Part shown: piece by piece, positions 1 through 8,480 of the stretch | How the letters are laid out: every line of letters starts with the position of its first letter | Position numbering within the stretch: position 1 is the stretch's first letter | Assembly (NCBI GenBank): GCA_021737645.1 | Contig: JAIPDO010000002.1 | Span: 1 to 64,000 of the forward strand | Direction of reading: 5' to 3' | Length of the DNA stretch: 64,000 bases | DNA from: Desulfarculaceae bacterium | GTDB taxonomy: Bacteria > Desulfobacterota > Desulfarculia > Desulfarculales > Desulfarculaceae | The notes under the pieces: model-generated | The model's input: only the letters and a program-made list of their open reading frames with translations | Told to the model about the DNA's origin: nothing | The model's database searches: none | Made by a program: the position numbers and the translations under genes

Positions 1-166
1 TGTCCGGCTGAAAGGCCACCTTGCCGTCCACGTTCTCGCCCAGGGTGCCCGAGCGCAAAATCCGCACCAGCAGATCGAACTGCTGCTCATGGGCGTTGTA
101 CTCGTGGCGGAAGCTGCGCCCCACGAAGTGGGTCAGCTCGTCGCTGACGTAACGTTGCATACTCAC
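1..166 (-). CDS. Hypothetical protein, C-terminus cut by window edge
   Basis: Only the first ~55 residues are visible (MSMQRYVSDELTHFVGRSF..., then an acidic/aromatic stretch), so the gene runs off the left edge. A GTG at 166 is preferred over the ATG at 160 because GGAGGAG (174-180) lies 7 nt before it. It starts 14 bp after the cysS stop and is probably the last gene read from ispDF-cysS. The opening 'RYVSDELTHFVG' with 'QFDLLVRIL' recalls the start of AbiGi-type abortive-infection antitoxin proteins. That match is from memory on a short fragment, so the function is left open. Confidence 0.6.
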   Translation of the reverse strand, partial: MSMQRYVSDELTHFVGRSFRHEYNAHEQQFDLLVRILRSGTLGENVDGKVAFQPD

Positions 167-180
167 GGCGGGGCTCCTCC

Positions 181-1683
181 CTACTCGGCCAGTCGCCAGC
201 GGGTGCCCGAGGCGCTGTCCTCCAAGACCACCCCCATGGCCGTGATCTCGTCGCGGATGCGGTCGGCGGCGGCAAAGTCCTTGTCCTTGCGGGCCTGGGC
301 TCGCTGGGCGATAAGCTCCTCGATCTTGGCCGGGTCTGGCCCGTCCCCGGCGGCCGGGGCGCTGGATTGCAAAAATTCCTCGGGCGACTCGCCCAGCAGG
401 CCCAAGCGCCCGCCCAACTGCTTAAGACGGGCGGCGGCCAGGCCCAAAAGCGCCTGTTTGGCCGAGGCCTCCTTTTGCCCGCCCTTGCCCAGCATGGGTT
501 GGCGGGGGGCCGGCTCCGGCGCGGCGGCCAGCTTGTTGGCGGTCTTGGCCAGGCTGAACAGCGCCCCCAGGGCGCGGGGGGTGTTGAAGTCGTCGTCCAT
601 GGCCGCCTCAAACTCCACGGCGTGGGCGTCGATCTCGCCCATCCACTCCAGTTCCTCGGGCCGGGTCAGGCGCTGGGCCACGACCTGGTCCGCCGGCGGG
701 GTGGACTCGCGCAGGGCCAGATAGAGCCGCTCCAGGCCCTGCCCGGCCTCCTTGAGGGCCTGGTCGCTGAAGTCCAGGGGCGAGCGGTAGTGCTTGGACA
801 ACAGGAACAGGCGCAGCGCCTCGGGCTTCACGGTTTTGAGGATGTCGTCCACGGTGAAAAAGTTGCCCAGGGACTTGGACATCTTCTCGTGGTTCACCCG
901 CACGAAGCCGTTGTGAATCCAGTAGCGGGCAAAGGGCTGATCGTTCAGGGCCTCGGACTGGGCCACTTCGTTTTCGTGGTGGGGAAACAGAAGATCCTCG
1001 CCCCCGCCGTGAATGTCAAAGGTGGCGCCCAGGTACTCCTGGCTCATCACCGAGCACTCGATGTGCCAGCCGGGGCGGCCCGGTCCCCAGGGGCTGTCCC
1101 AAAAGGGCTCGCCGGGCTTGGAGCCCTTCCACAGCACGAAATCCATGGGGTTGCGCTTGCGCTGGTCCACCGCGATGCGGGCCCCGGCCTGCATCTGGTC
1201 CAGCTCCCGGTGGCTCAGCTTGCCGTATTCGGGAAAGCTGTCCACCGCGAACAGAACGTCGCCGCCCTCCACGGCATAGGCGTTGCCCTTTTCAATAAGG
1301 GCCTGGACCGAGGAGATGATGCCGTCGATGTGCTCGGTGGCCCGTGGCTCCTGGGTGGCCGGGAGCACCTTCAGGTCCTGCATGGCCTTGGTGAAGGACG
1401 CGATATTGTCCTGGGTAAGCTCGCGCCAATCCTGGCCGGTCTCGTTGGCCCTCTTGATGATCTTGTCGTCGATGTCGGTGAAGTTGCGTACGTAAGTGAT
1501 CTGCCAGCCCTTGGAGCGCAGATGGCGGTGGATGGCGTCAAAGGCCACGTAGCAGCGGGCATGGCCGATATGGGGCGAGTCGTAGACCGTGACCCCGCAG
1601 ACGTACATGCTCACCTGGCCGGGGACCAGGGGCTGGAATTCTTCTTTTTGCCGGGTCTGGGTGTTGTAGATAACCAGGGACAT
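181..1683 (-). CDS. cysS: Cysteinyl-tRNA synthetase
   Basis: Class I aminoacyl-tRNA synthetase that charges tRNA-Cys in the cytoplasm. The protein is 500 aa, slightly longer than the usual ~460. The first Zn-ligand Cys (C29) is followed by the HIGH motif at residues 38-41 (PHIGHAR), and KMSKS lies near residue 268 (EKMSKSLGNF). The Zn-binding region around ECSVM and the GGGEDLLFPHHENE motif specific to CysRS are intact. The C-terminal DALR-like helical part contains a Pro/Ala-rich insertion (about residues 390-410) that accounts for the extra length. It lies 35 bp after ispDF and is probably cotranscribed with it. Confidence 0.97.
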   Translation of the reverse strand: MSLVIYNTQTRQKEEFQPLVPGQVSMYVCGVTVYDSPHIGHARCYVAFDAIHRHLRSKGWQITYVRNFTDIDDKIIKRANETGQDWRELTQDNIASFTKAMQDLKVLPATQEPRATEHIDGIISSVQALIEKGNAYAVEGGDVLFAVDSFPEYGKLSHRELDQMQAGARIAVDQRKRNPMDFVLWKGSKPGEPFWDSPWGPGRPGWHIECSVMSQEYLGATFDIHGGGEDLLFPHHENEVAQSEALNDQPFARYWIHNGFVRVNHEKMSKSLGNFFTVDDILKTVKPEALRLFLLSKHYRSPLDFSDQALKEAGQGLERLYLALRESTPPADQVVAQRLTRPEELEWMGEIDAHAVEFEAAMDDDFNTPRALGALFSLAKTANKLAAAPEPAPRQPMLGKGGQKEASAKQALLGLAAARLKQLGGRLGLLGESPEEFLQSSAPAAGDGPDPAKIEELIAQRAQARKDKDFAAADRIRDEITAMGVVLEDSASGTRWRLAE

Positions 1684-1718
1684 CAGATTCTCCGCTTGCG
1701 CACGGTAGGTTGATTTTT

Positions 1719-2885
1719 TTATGACTGGGCGATGACCGCCGTGGCCCAGGCGGCCATGCCCTCTTCGCGCCCCACGAAGCCCAGGCCCTCGGTGGTGCTG
1801 GCGGCCAGGTTCACCGCCTCTGGCTCCAGGCCCATGGCACCCGCCAGCTTGGCCCGCATGGCCGGATAATGAGGGGCGATCTTGGGGCGCTGGGCCAACA
1901 GGGTCAGGCTAACCTGGGCGGGTCGCCAGCCCTCATCGGCCAGGCGGCGCACCACCTGGGTGAGCAGCTCCAGGCTGTCGGCCCCGGCCAAGGCCGGATC
2001 ATTGTCCGGGAACATCTGGCCGATGTCCCCCAGCCCGGCGGCGGCCAACAGAGCGTCCATCACCGCATGGGTGGCCACGTCGGCGTCCGAGTGGCCCAAG
2101 AGGCCGGTTTCGTGCTCCAGCTCCACCCCGGCCAAGACCAGGCGGCGGCCCCTGACCAGGCGGTGGGCGTCAAAGCCCTGCCCCACCCGGGTGGCCGCGC
2201 CAATGAGGCCCTGGGCCAGGGCCATGTCCTCGGGGGTGGTGACCTTGAGGTTGTCTCGGCTGCCCATGACCAGCTTCACCTTTTCCCCCAGGCGCTCCAC
2301 CAGGCCCGCCTCGTCGGTGGCGTAATAACCGTCCTTGGCCGCTTGGGCCAGGGCCCGCTGCAACAGGCCCCGCTCAAACACCTGGGGGGTCTGCACCAGC
2401 CAAAGCTTGGAGCGGTCCAGGGTGGCCTCGGCCAAGTCATCGGGGCCCGCCTGCTTGATGGTGTCCGCCGCGGGCACCGCCGCGATGGCCGCGCCGGTCT
2501 GGGCGGCCGCTTCCAGCACCCTGGCGAAAAGCTCGGGCTTGGCCAAGGGCCGGGCCGCGTCGTGCACCACCAGCCACTGGGCGCCCAGCCCGGCTGCAGC
2601 CGCCACCCCGGCGGTCACGCTGTCCTGGCGCTGGGCCCCGCCGGGCACCACGGCGGCCACCTTGGCCAGGCCGTAGGGCTCCACACAGGTGCGCCGGGTC
2701 TCCGCCTCCCCGCCGGGGGGGCAGACCACCACCACCGCCTGGATTTGGGGCGTTTGCTCCAGCACCATCAGGGTGCGGGTGAGCAAAGGGCGCCCGGCCA
2801 GGGGCAAAAACTGTTTGGGGCGCGTGCCGCCCAGGCGGGTCCCCGCCCCGGCGGCGGGCACCACCGCCACCACCATGCCTTGCAT
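1719..2885 (-). CDS. ispDF: Bifunctional IspD-IspF, MEP isoprenoid pathway
   Basis: Two enzymes of the methylerythritol-phosphate pathway in one chain of 388 aa. IspD (about residues 1-228) makes CDP-ME from MEP and CTP; its nucleotide-binding start AAGAGTRLGG and the RPKQFLPL segment are clear. IspF (about residues 231-388) cyclises CDP-ME2P; it begins RVGQGFDAHR and carries the metal ligands in GFDAH and LLGHSDADV. The intermediate IspE is not encoded here. The open frame extends upstream to 2942, but the ATG at 2885 gives the normal IspD N-terminus and has an AGGGG box a few bases before it. Such D-F fusions are known in alpha-, delta- and epsilonproteobacteria. Confidence 0.96.
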   Translation of the reverse strand: MQGMVVAVVPAAGAGTRLGGTRPKQFLPLAGRPLLTRTLMVLEQTPQIQAVVVVCPPGGEAETRRTCVEPYGLAKVAAVVPGGAQRQDSVTAGVAAAAGLGAQWLVVHDAARPLAKPELFARVLEAAAQTGAAIAAVPAADTIKQAGPDDLAEATLDRSKLWLVQTPQVFERGLLQRALAQAAKDGYYATDEAGLVERLGEKVKLVMGSRDNLKVTTPEDMALAQGLIGAATRVGQGFDAHRLVRGRRLVLAGVELEHETGLLGHSDADVATHAVMDALLAAAGLGDIGQMFPDNDPALAGADSLELLTQVVRRLADEGWRPAQVSLTLLAQRPKIAPHYPAMRAKLAGAMGLEPEAVNLAASTTEGLGFVGREEGMAAWATAVIAQS

Positions 2886-2952
2886 AAAACCCCTAAGGCA
2901 AATAATAGGAAGAATTCTAGTATCAACGGGCGAACGGCGCAAGGACGGGGAT

Positions 2953-4767
2953 TTAATCCTCGCTCATGCGGCGGCTAACCTCGCGGTGATAGGCGGCGTT
3001 GACCTCGGAGTGGTCCAGCATGCCCAGGATGCGCATTTGGCCGTCTTTTTGCTCCATGACCGGCAATTGGCCGTAGCCGCTCTCCAAAAAGACCAGCAGG
3101 GCGTCGTATAAGCTCTGGTCCAGGCTCAGGCTGATCGGAGGGGTGCACAACTCACCCACCACCACCAGGTCCTTGAGGGCGTCCTCGAAAATCACGGTGC
3201 GGATGTTGGTCATGGAAAGCAGGCCGATCATGGTTCCCTGGTTGTCGGTGACCGGGTACACCGCCTGGCCGCTGGCCGCCACCGCCTGGCGCAGTTGGGC
3301 GAAGGGGGTGGCAGCGGACAGGGTGTGGAATGGTTTGTCCGACTTGAACACCTGGCCCACGGTGAGCTCCTCCATGACGTTCACCGTCAGGTCGCCCTGG
3401 TGGGCCGGGGACTGGAACTTGTTGGCCACCTGCATCTCATAGATGCTGCTGCCCCGGTTGAACAGGATGGCGATGACCGACACCAGCATCAACGGCGGCA
3501 GCAGGGCGTAGGACTGGGTCATCTCGGTGACCATGATAAGAGCGCCCAGGGGAGCCTTGGCCGCGCCGGAGAAAAAGGCGGCCATGCCCACCAGGACATA
3601 GGCCCCCGGCTGGGTGACGATCTCGGGAAACAGCATATGCCCCAACTGGCCCACCACCCCGCCGATCATGCCGCCGATGAACAAGGTGGGGCCGAACACC
3701 CCGCCGCTGCCCCCGCTGCCGATGGTCAGGCTGGTGGTGGCGATCTTGGCCGTGGCCGCCAGGCACATGATGAGGATGCTCAGTTGGCCGTAGATGGCCA
3801 GTTGCAAATAGCCGTACCCCCCGCCGATGGCCTGGGGTATGAACAGGGCGATGGCCCCCACCCCCAGTCCGCCCAGCATGGGGCGAAAATGCTTGGGAAT
3901 GCTCAAGCGGCGGAAGGCGTCGCGGGTGCCGTAGAACACCTTTACGTACAGTCCGCCCACCGGGGCGCACACCAGGCCCAGCACCGCGAAGATGGCCAGT
4001 TGGCGGGGATCGTGAGCCACGAAACCCGGCGTGGCGAAGATGGGATCAAAGCCGAAGACAAAGGTGAAAATGGAAAAGGCTATGACCGAGCTGATGACGC
4101 AGGGAATAATGGCTTCGCTCTCGAAGTCCTCCCGGTAGAGCACCTCGACGCTGGTGATGGCCGCGCCCAGGGGCGCCCGGAAAATGGCCCCCAAGCCTCC
4201 GGCGCACCCTGCCAACATGAAGATGCGCCGCTCCTGCACAGAAAGCCTCAGCATGCGCGACACCCAGGAGCCGAACCCGGCCCCGATCTGGGCGATGGGG
4301 CCCTCCCGGCCGGCCGAACCGCCGGTGGCCAGGGTCACGATGGAGGCAAAGGCCTTGATAAAGGGCACCCTGGTGCGGATGAAGCCTTTTAAATTATGAA
4401 AGGCCGAGATCATGGCGTCCATGCCGTGACCCTCGGCCTCGGGAGCGAAAGTGTAGACCACCAGGCCGGAGATGAGCCCGCCGATGGCCGGGATTAGAAA
4501 CAGCAGCCAGGGGCGGTAGGGGGTGCCTGCCACCAGGTGGACCAATTGTTCACCAGCAGGCTCTGGGGCCGGTGCCCCGGCCAGATAGGCCAGGCAGAAC
4601 CAGCGGGACCATTCCAGGGCCACGAAAAAGGCTATGGCCCCCAAACCCGAAACCGCTCCGATGAGTATGCTTATGGCTATGCGCCGGGTGGCGTCCTGAC
4701 GGTAAAACGCCACCATATCAGTAAGGTGAAAAATGGAGCGCTTGGTTTTGGTGGCCGCTGAATTCAT
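2953..4767 (-). CDS. ClC-family chloride channel/antiporter with CBS pair
   Basis: Inner-membrane ClC protein of 604 aa with about ten membrane helices followed by a C-terminal CBS tandem (about residues 450-600). The ion-pathway motifs are present: GSAGREGP with its gating Glu, and GSGGSGGVFGPTLFIGG. The Glu in GREGP is retained, which fits either a proton-coupled antiporter or a gated channel. The CBS domains (NIRTVIFEDAL, HSEVN) usually sense adenine nucleotides. The gene reads toward ispDF with a 67-bp gap; a role in pH or halide homeostasis is an inference from the family. Confidence 0.93.
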   Translation of the reverse strand: MNSAATKTKRSIFHLTDMVAFYRQDATRRIAISILIGAVSGLGAIAFFVALEWSRWFCLAYLAGAPAPEPAGEQLVHLVAGTPYRPWLLFLIPAIGGLISGLVVYTFAPEAEGHGMDAMISAFHNLKGFIRTRVPFIKAFASIVTLATGGSAGREGPIAQIGAGFGSWVSRMLRLSVQERRIFMLAGCAGGLGAIFRAPLGAAITSVEVLYREDFESEAIIPCVISSVIAFSIFTFVFGFDPIFATPGFVAHDPRQLAIFAVLGLVCAPVGGLYVKVFYGTRDAFRRLSIPKHFRPMLGGLGVGAIALFIPQAIGGGYGYLQLAIYGQLSILIMCLAATAKIATTSLTIGSGGSGGVFGPTLFIGGMIGGVVGQLGHMLFPEIVTQPGAYVLVGMAAFFSGAAKAPLGALIMVTEMTQSYALLPPLMLVSVIAILFNRGSSIYEMQVANKFQSPAHQGDLTVNVMEELTVGQVFKSDKPFHTLSAATPFAQLRQAVAASGQAVYPVTDNQGTMIGLLSMTNIRTVIFEDALKDLVVVGELCTPPISLSLDQSLYDALLVFLESGYGQLPVMEQKDGQMRILGMLDHSEVNAAYHREVSRRMSED

Positions 4768-4871
4768 ATCGTTAGGGGCCTCTTTGGTTATCTTGTGGAT
4801 ACAACAGCGAAAAATACCACCACCCGGCCATATGTCAACGCAGTTACATTCCAGCCGGCCCTATTGCCAAG

Positions 4872-4884
4872 CTTTGTAACAAAG
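4872..4884. promoter_or_regulatory. 13-bp perfect palindrome between clc and phoB-like gene
   Basis: CTTTGT-A-ACAAAG is a perfect inverted repeat about 55 bp before the response-regulator ATG, in the 170-bp divergent region 4768-4937. It could be an operator. It does not resemble the direct-repeat CTGTCAT Pho box. Confidence 0.3.
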
Positions 4885-4937
4885 GTTAGGGTGATAGAAG
4901 TGGTTGGAGTTTGTAAGCTTTTCCTTGGAGAAAGTAC

Positions 4938-5627
4938 ATGGCCAAGGCTACGGTTTTGGTGGTCGAGGACGAAAAAGACATCCTCGACGTAGTTGATTTC
5001 AACCTGCGCCAAGCGGGATACCGGGTGCTCAAGGCTACCGACGGGGCCGAGGGCCTGCGCTTAGCCAAACATGAGAACCCGGATTTGGTGGTATTGGACC
5101 TCATGCTGCCGGGTATGGACGGCAAGGAAGTCTGCCGACGCCTCAAGGCCGGGGAAGACACTCGGGGCATCCCGGTGCTCATGCTCACCGCCCTGTCCGG
5201 CGAGACCGACCGTATCATCGGCTTTGAAATCGGGGCCGATGACTACCTGACCAAGCCCTTCAGCCCCCGGGAGTTGGCTCTGAGAGTGCAGGCCATCCTG
5301 CGCCGCAGCCAGGAGCCGGTGGTGGACACCGGCCATCTGGAGATAGCCGGGCTCAGCATCGACCCCGAGCGCCACATGGCCCAGGCCGGAGACAACGAAC
5401 TGGACCTAACCGCCACCGAATTCAAGCTGTTGCACTACCTGGCCGCCCACGCCGGCAAGGTGCAGACCCGCGAAATCCTGCTGTCGCGGGTGTGGGGCTA
5501 TGCCTACGAAGGCTACGCCCGCACCGTGGACACCCACATCCGCCGTTTGCGTAAAAAGCTGGGAGACCTGGCCGACCGCATAGAGACGGTGCGCGGCATC
5601 GGCTACCGCTTCCGGGAAGAACGGTGA
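4938..5627 (+). CDS. phoB: PhoB/OmpR-type response regulator
   Basis: 229-aa two-domain transcription factor. The receiver domain (about 1-120) has the acidic pair E10/D11, the phosphoacceptor D54 (VVLDLMLPG) and the switch Lys in the LTKPF motif. The winged-helix DNA-binding domain (about 130-229) ends with the typical VDTHIRRLRKKLG...IETVRGIGYRF. TTGGAGAAAGTAC before the ATG gives a good ribosome site. It overlaps the histidine kinase gene by 4 bp. The sequence is closest in style to PhoB, but no pst/phoU genes are adjacent, so phosphate control is likely rather than shown. Confidence 0.88.
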   Translation: MAKATVLVVEDEKDILDVVDFNLRQAGYRVLKATDGAEGLRLAKHENPDLVVLDLMLPGMDGKEVCRRLKAGEDTRGIPVLMLTALSGETDRIIGFEIGADDYLTKPFSPRELALRVQAILRRSQEPVVDTGHLEIAGLSIDPERHMAQAGDNELDLTATEFKLLHYLAAHAGKVQTREILLSRVWGYAYEGYARTVDTHIRRLRKKLGDLADRIETVRGIGYRFREER

Positions 5628-7417
5628 AAGCGCGTCTAAGCTTCCAAGGCTGGATATTGGGGGGCTGCCTGGTGGTGGTGGTCTGCACCCTGGTATTTGT
5701 GGCCGTGGTCATGGAGCGCTCGCTCAGCAGCCACATGCTGGAGCTGGTGCGCAGCTCCATGCAGCGGGAAATCCTCACCGTGCGCGAGGTGGTTCGCGAC
5801 CGCTGGCATCCGGGCGAGAGCATCGCCGCCGGGGACAAGCTGGCCGACGAACTGGGTCGCATCGTGGGGGCCAGGGTTACCCTTATCACCCCCCAGGGCA
5901 AGGTGGTGGGCGACAGCCAGATGGCCCGCGACAAGGTGCCGGAGATGGTCAACCACGCCAACCGGCCCGAGATAATCCAAGCCATGAAACAGGGAGAGGG
6001 TTCATCGGTGCGCTACAGCTCCACCCTGGGGCTGGACCTGATGTACACCGCCCTGCGCATGGACGGCCCCAACGGCCAAAAACTTCTGGTGCGCCTGGCC
6101 CTGCCGCTCAGCCAGGTGCAGCAGGCGCTTAGCCGCACTCGGGGGCTGGTGCTGTGGGCCGTGTTTTTGGGGGTGCTGTTGTCCATCGGGGTGGCCTATC
6201 TGGTGGCCCGCAGCCTCAGCCGCCCGGTGCAGAAGCTCACCCGCACCGCGGCCAGTATCGCCGCGGGCGATCTTTCCCGGCGCTTCACCCGCTACCCCCG
6301 CCACGAAATAGGCGAGTTGGGCCGGGCCTTCGACCAGATGGCCGACAATCTGCAAAGCACCATCAACGACATCACCAATTCCCGCGACCGCCTGGAGGCC
6401 ATTTTGCGGGGCATGGTGGAAGGGGTGCTGGTCATCGACAACGACGGCTACGTGCTCTTGGCCAACCAGGCCTTGATGGATATGCTGGAGCTCAAGGCGG
6501 TGCCCCCCGGGCGCCTGCCCTCGGAGATCATCCGCAACGCCGACCTGCTGGAGGCCCTGGACGAGGCCCGGGCGGGGCGGGAATACGTGTGGCGCGAAAT
6601 CCAGACCCTGGGCAACAACCCCCGTTTTCTGGAGGCCCACGTGGTGCGTATCAGCAGCGAGGCCGACGGGCCGGGCATGGTCTGCGTGCTGCACGACATC
6701 ACCGAACGCAAGCGCCTGGAAAAGACCCGGCGCGACCTGGTGGCCAACGTTTCCCATGAACTGCGCACCCCGCTCACCGCGGTGCGCGGCGCGGCCGAGA
6801 CCCTCCTGGACGGCGCCCTGGACAGCCCCCAATACGCCCGCCACTTCGCCGAGCTGATCCTGCGCCAAAGCCACCGGCTGGAGCGCCTGGTGCAAGACCT
6901 CATGGAGTTGGCCCGCCTGGAATCCGGCGAGTCGCCACCTCGCCTCAGGCCCATCGACACGGCGGAGTTGGCCGACTCGGTTATGGAAGGGGTGATCGAC
7001 TTGGCCCAGACCCAGGGCATCGAGCTGGAGCGACGTCTGCCCCGGGAGCCCCTGGTGTTCGCGGCCGACGCCCGCCAGGTGGAGCAGGCGGTCCTGAACC
7101 TCTTGGACAACGCCATCAAATACTCCGGCAAGAAAGGCCGAGTGACCTTGACCATGGAGCAAATAGGCGACGAGATGGTGATCAGCGTAAGCGACACCGG
7201 TACGGGCATAGCCGCCGAGAACCTGCCCCGGCTCTTCGAGCGCTTTTATCGGGTGGACACCAACCGCTCCCGTGAGATGGGAGGCACCGGCTTGGGACTA
7301 GCTATTGTCAAACACATCGCCCAGGTGCATCATGGCCGGGTGGAGGTGGCCAGCGCCCTGGGACAGGGCAGCACCTTCCGGTTGATCCTCCCCCTGGTGC
7401 AGGAGGAGGGCGCATAA
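5624..7417 (+). CDS. phoR: PhoR-like membrane sensor histidine kinase
   Basis: 597-aa kinase, partner of the preceding regulator; its GTG start overlaps that gene's TGA. Order of parts: N-terminal membrane helix (about 10-30), periplasmic sensor (about 31-165), second helix (about 170-190), HAMP (SRPVQKLTRTAASIAAGDLSRR), a PAS domain (about 240-350), HisKA with phosphoacceptor H378 (NVSHELRTPL), and HATPase_c with N-box (NLLDNAIKYS) and G-boxes (GTGLGLAIVK). All kinase motifs are intact. The large periplasmic region is more typical of Gram-positive and deltaproteobacterial PhoR than of E. coli PhoR. Confidence 0.9.
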   Translation: MKARLSFQGWILGGCLVVVVCTLVFVAVVMERSLSSHMLELVRSSMQREILTVREVVRDRWHPGESIAAGDKLADELGRIVGARVTLITPQGKVVGDSQMARDKVPEMVNHANRPEIIQAMKQGEGSSVRYSSTLGLDLMYTALRMDGPNGQKLLVRLALPLSQVQQALSRTRGLVLWAVFLGVLLSIGVAYLVARSLSRPVQKLTRTAASIAAGDLSRRFTRYPRHEIGELGRAFDQMADNLQSTINDITNSRDRLEAILRGMVEGVLVIDNDGYVLLANQALMDMLELKAVPPGRLPSEIIRNADLLEALDEARAGREYVWREIQTLGNNPRFLEAHVVRISSEADGPGMVCVLHDITERKRLEKTRRDLVANVSHELRTPLTAVRGAAETLLDGALDSPQYARHFAELILRQSHRLERLVQDLMELARLESGESPPRLRPIDTAELADSVMEGVIDLAQTQGIELERRLPREPLVFAADARQVEQAVLNLLDNAIKYSGKKGRVTLTMEQIGDEMVISVSDTGTGIAAENLPRLFERFYRVDTNRSREMGGTGLGLAIVKHIAQVHHGRVEVASALGQGSTFRLILPLVQEEGA

Positions 7418-7439
7418 GCCCAAGCGGCGGAGTCCAGCC

Positions 7440-8477
7440 ATGCTGCCACCTCTGAACATCGGCATAATCCGCGACGATAGATTCCTGAACCACCAGACCG
7501 GGCTGTCTCACCCCGAGGCTCCGCAGCGTTTGTCCGTGGTCCACCGCATGCTGGACTACGACTTCGCCGCCGCCTTTGATGAGCGCCCTGCCGAACCGGC
7601 CACCCTGGAGCAGGTGGAAGCCCTGCACACCCCGGACTACATCCGCATGGTGATCGCCACCGCCAGACGGCGCTTCACCAACTTGGCTGCCGACACCACC
7701 GCCAGCTCCGAAAGCTGCTACACCGCCTTTTTGGCCGCCGGGGCCTGTATTCGGGGGGCGCGGGAGGCCCTGGCCGGAGACTATCAGGCCGCCCTGGCCC
7801 TGGTGCGCCCTCCCGGCCACCACGCCCAGCCCGCCAAGGCCGAGGGTTTTTGCATCCTCAACAACCTGGGCATAACCGCCCTGGAACTCTTGCGCCAGGG
7901 GCTTAAGCGCATTCTCATCGTGGACTGGGACCTGCACCACGGCAACGGCCTGCAAAAGGTTTTTTACGACTCGCCCGAGGTGTTTTATTTCTCCAGCCAC
8001 CATTTACAGTCCTACCCCCGCACAGGCGACTGGGAAGAGGCCGGGGCCGGGGCCGGCGAGGGCTACACCCTGAACCTATGCCTGCCGCCGGGTGCCGACG
8101 ACAACGACGTGGTGGAGCTGTACCGCCAGTTGCTGCCCTCGGTGGTGGAGCGCTACCAGCCCCAGGTGATCCTGGTGGCCGCCGGATTCGACGGCCACGT
8201 GGACGACCCCCTGAGCAACCTGGCCATGACCGCGGCGGGCTTCGGGGCCCTGGGCCAGTTGGTGGCCGACCTGGGGCCACGGGGCTGCGGGGTGCCATTG
8301 CTCCTGGCCCTGGAGGGCGGCTACGACCCCACCGACCTGGCCGAATGCCTGCGCCAAGTTCTCCTGGCCTGGCAGGGAGACCCCACCATGCTCGAGCGCG
8401 CCTCCAGCGACCGGGGAGCCGAGTGGGCCGAGCGGGCCAGGGCGGCGCACCGCCGCTACGGCGTGTGGATCGATTAG
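7440..8477 (+). CDS. Histone deacetylase-family (AcuC-like) deacetylase
   Basis: 345-aa arginase/deacetylase-fold Zn enzyme. The active-site set is complete: the His pair in PPGHH, Zn ligands in DWDLHHGNG, the second Asp in AAGFDGHVDDP, and the transition-state Tyr in LEGGYD. Members remove acetyl groups from lysines or small amides. Bacillus AcuC deacetylates acetyl-CoA synthetase. Here the next gene, 3 bp away, is an acetyl-CoA-synthetase-like protein, so an acyl-lysine substrate is a reasonable inference, but a polyamine-type substrate cannot be excluded. It follows phoR by 22 bp and may share its transcript. Confidence 0.9.
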   Translation: MLPPLNIGIIRDDRFLNHQTGLSHPEAPQRLSVVHRMLDYDFAAAFDERPAEPATLEQVEALHTPDYIRMVIATARRRFTNLAADTTASSESCYTAFLAAGACIRGAREALAGDYQAALALVRPPGHHAQPAKAEGFCILNNLGITALELLRQGLKRILIVDWDLHHGNGLQKVFYDSPEVFYFSSHHLQSYPRTGDWEEAGAGAGEGYTLNLCLPPGADDNDVVELYRQLLPSVVERYQPQVILVAAGFDGHVDDPLSNLAMTAAGFGALGQLVADLGPRGCGVPLLLALEGGYDPTDLAECLRQVLLAWQGDPTMLERASSDRGAEWAERARAAHRRYGVWID

Positions 8478-8480
8478 GTT

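Noticed and set aside
367-2978. Long plus-strand open frames opposite cysS and ispDF (up to 448 codons)
   Set aside because: They are antisense shadows produced by high GC at third positions: composition is Gly/His/Gln-rich, no domains are seen, and clear conserved genes lie opposite.
4768-4937. Pho box before the phoB-like gene
   Set aside because: The only clear element is the CTTTGTAACAAAG inverted repeat; PhoB boxes are direct repeats of CTGTCAT type.
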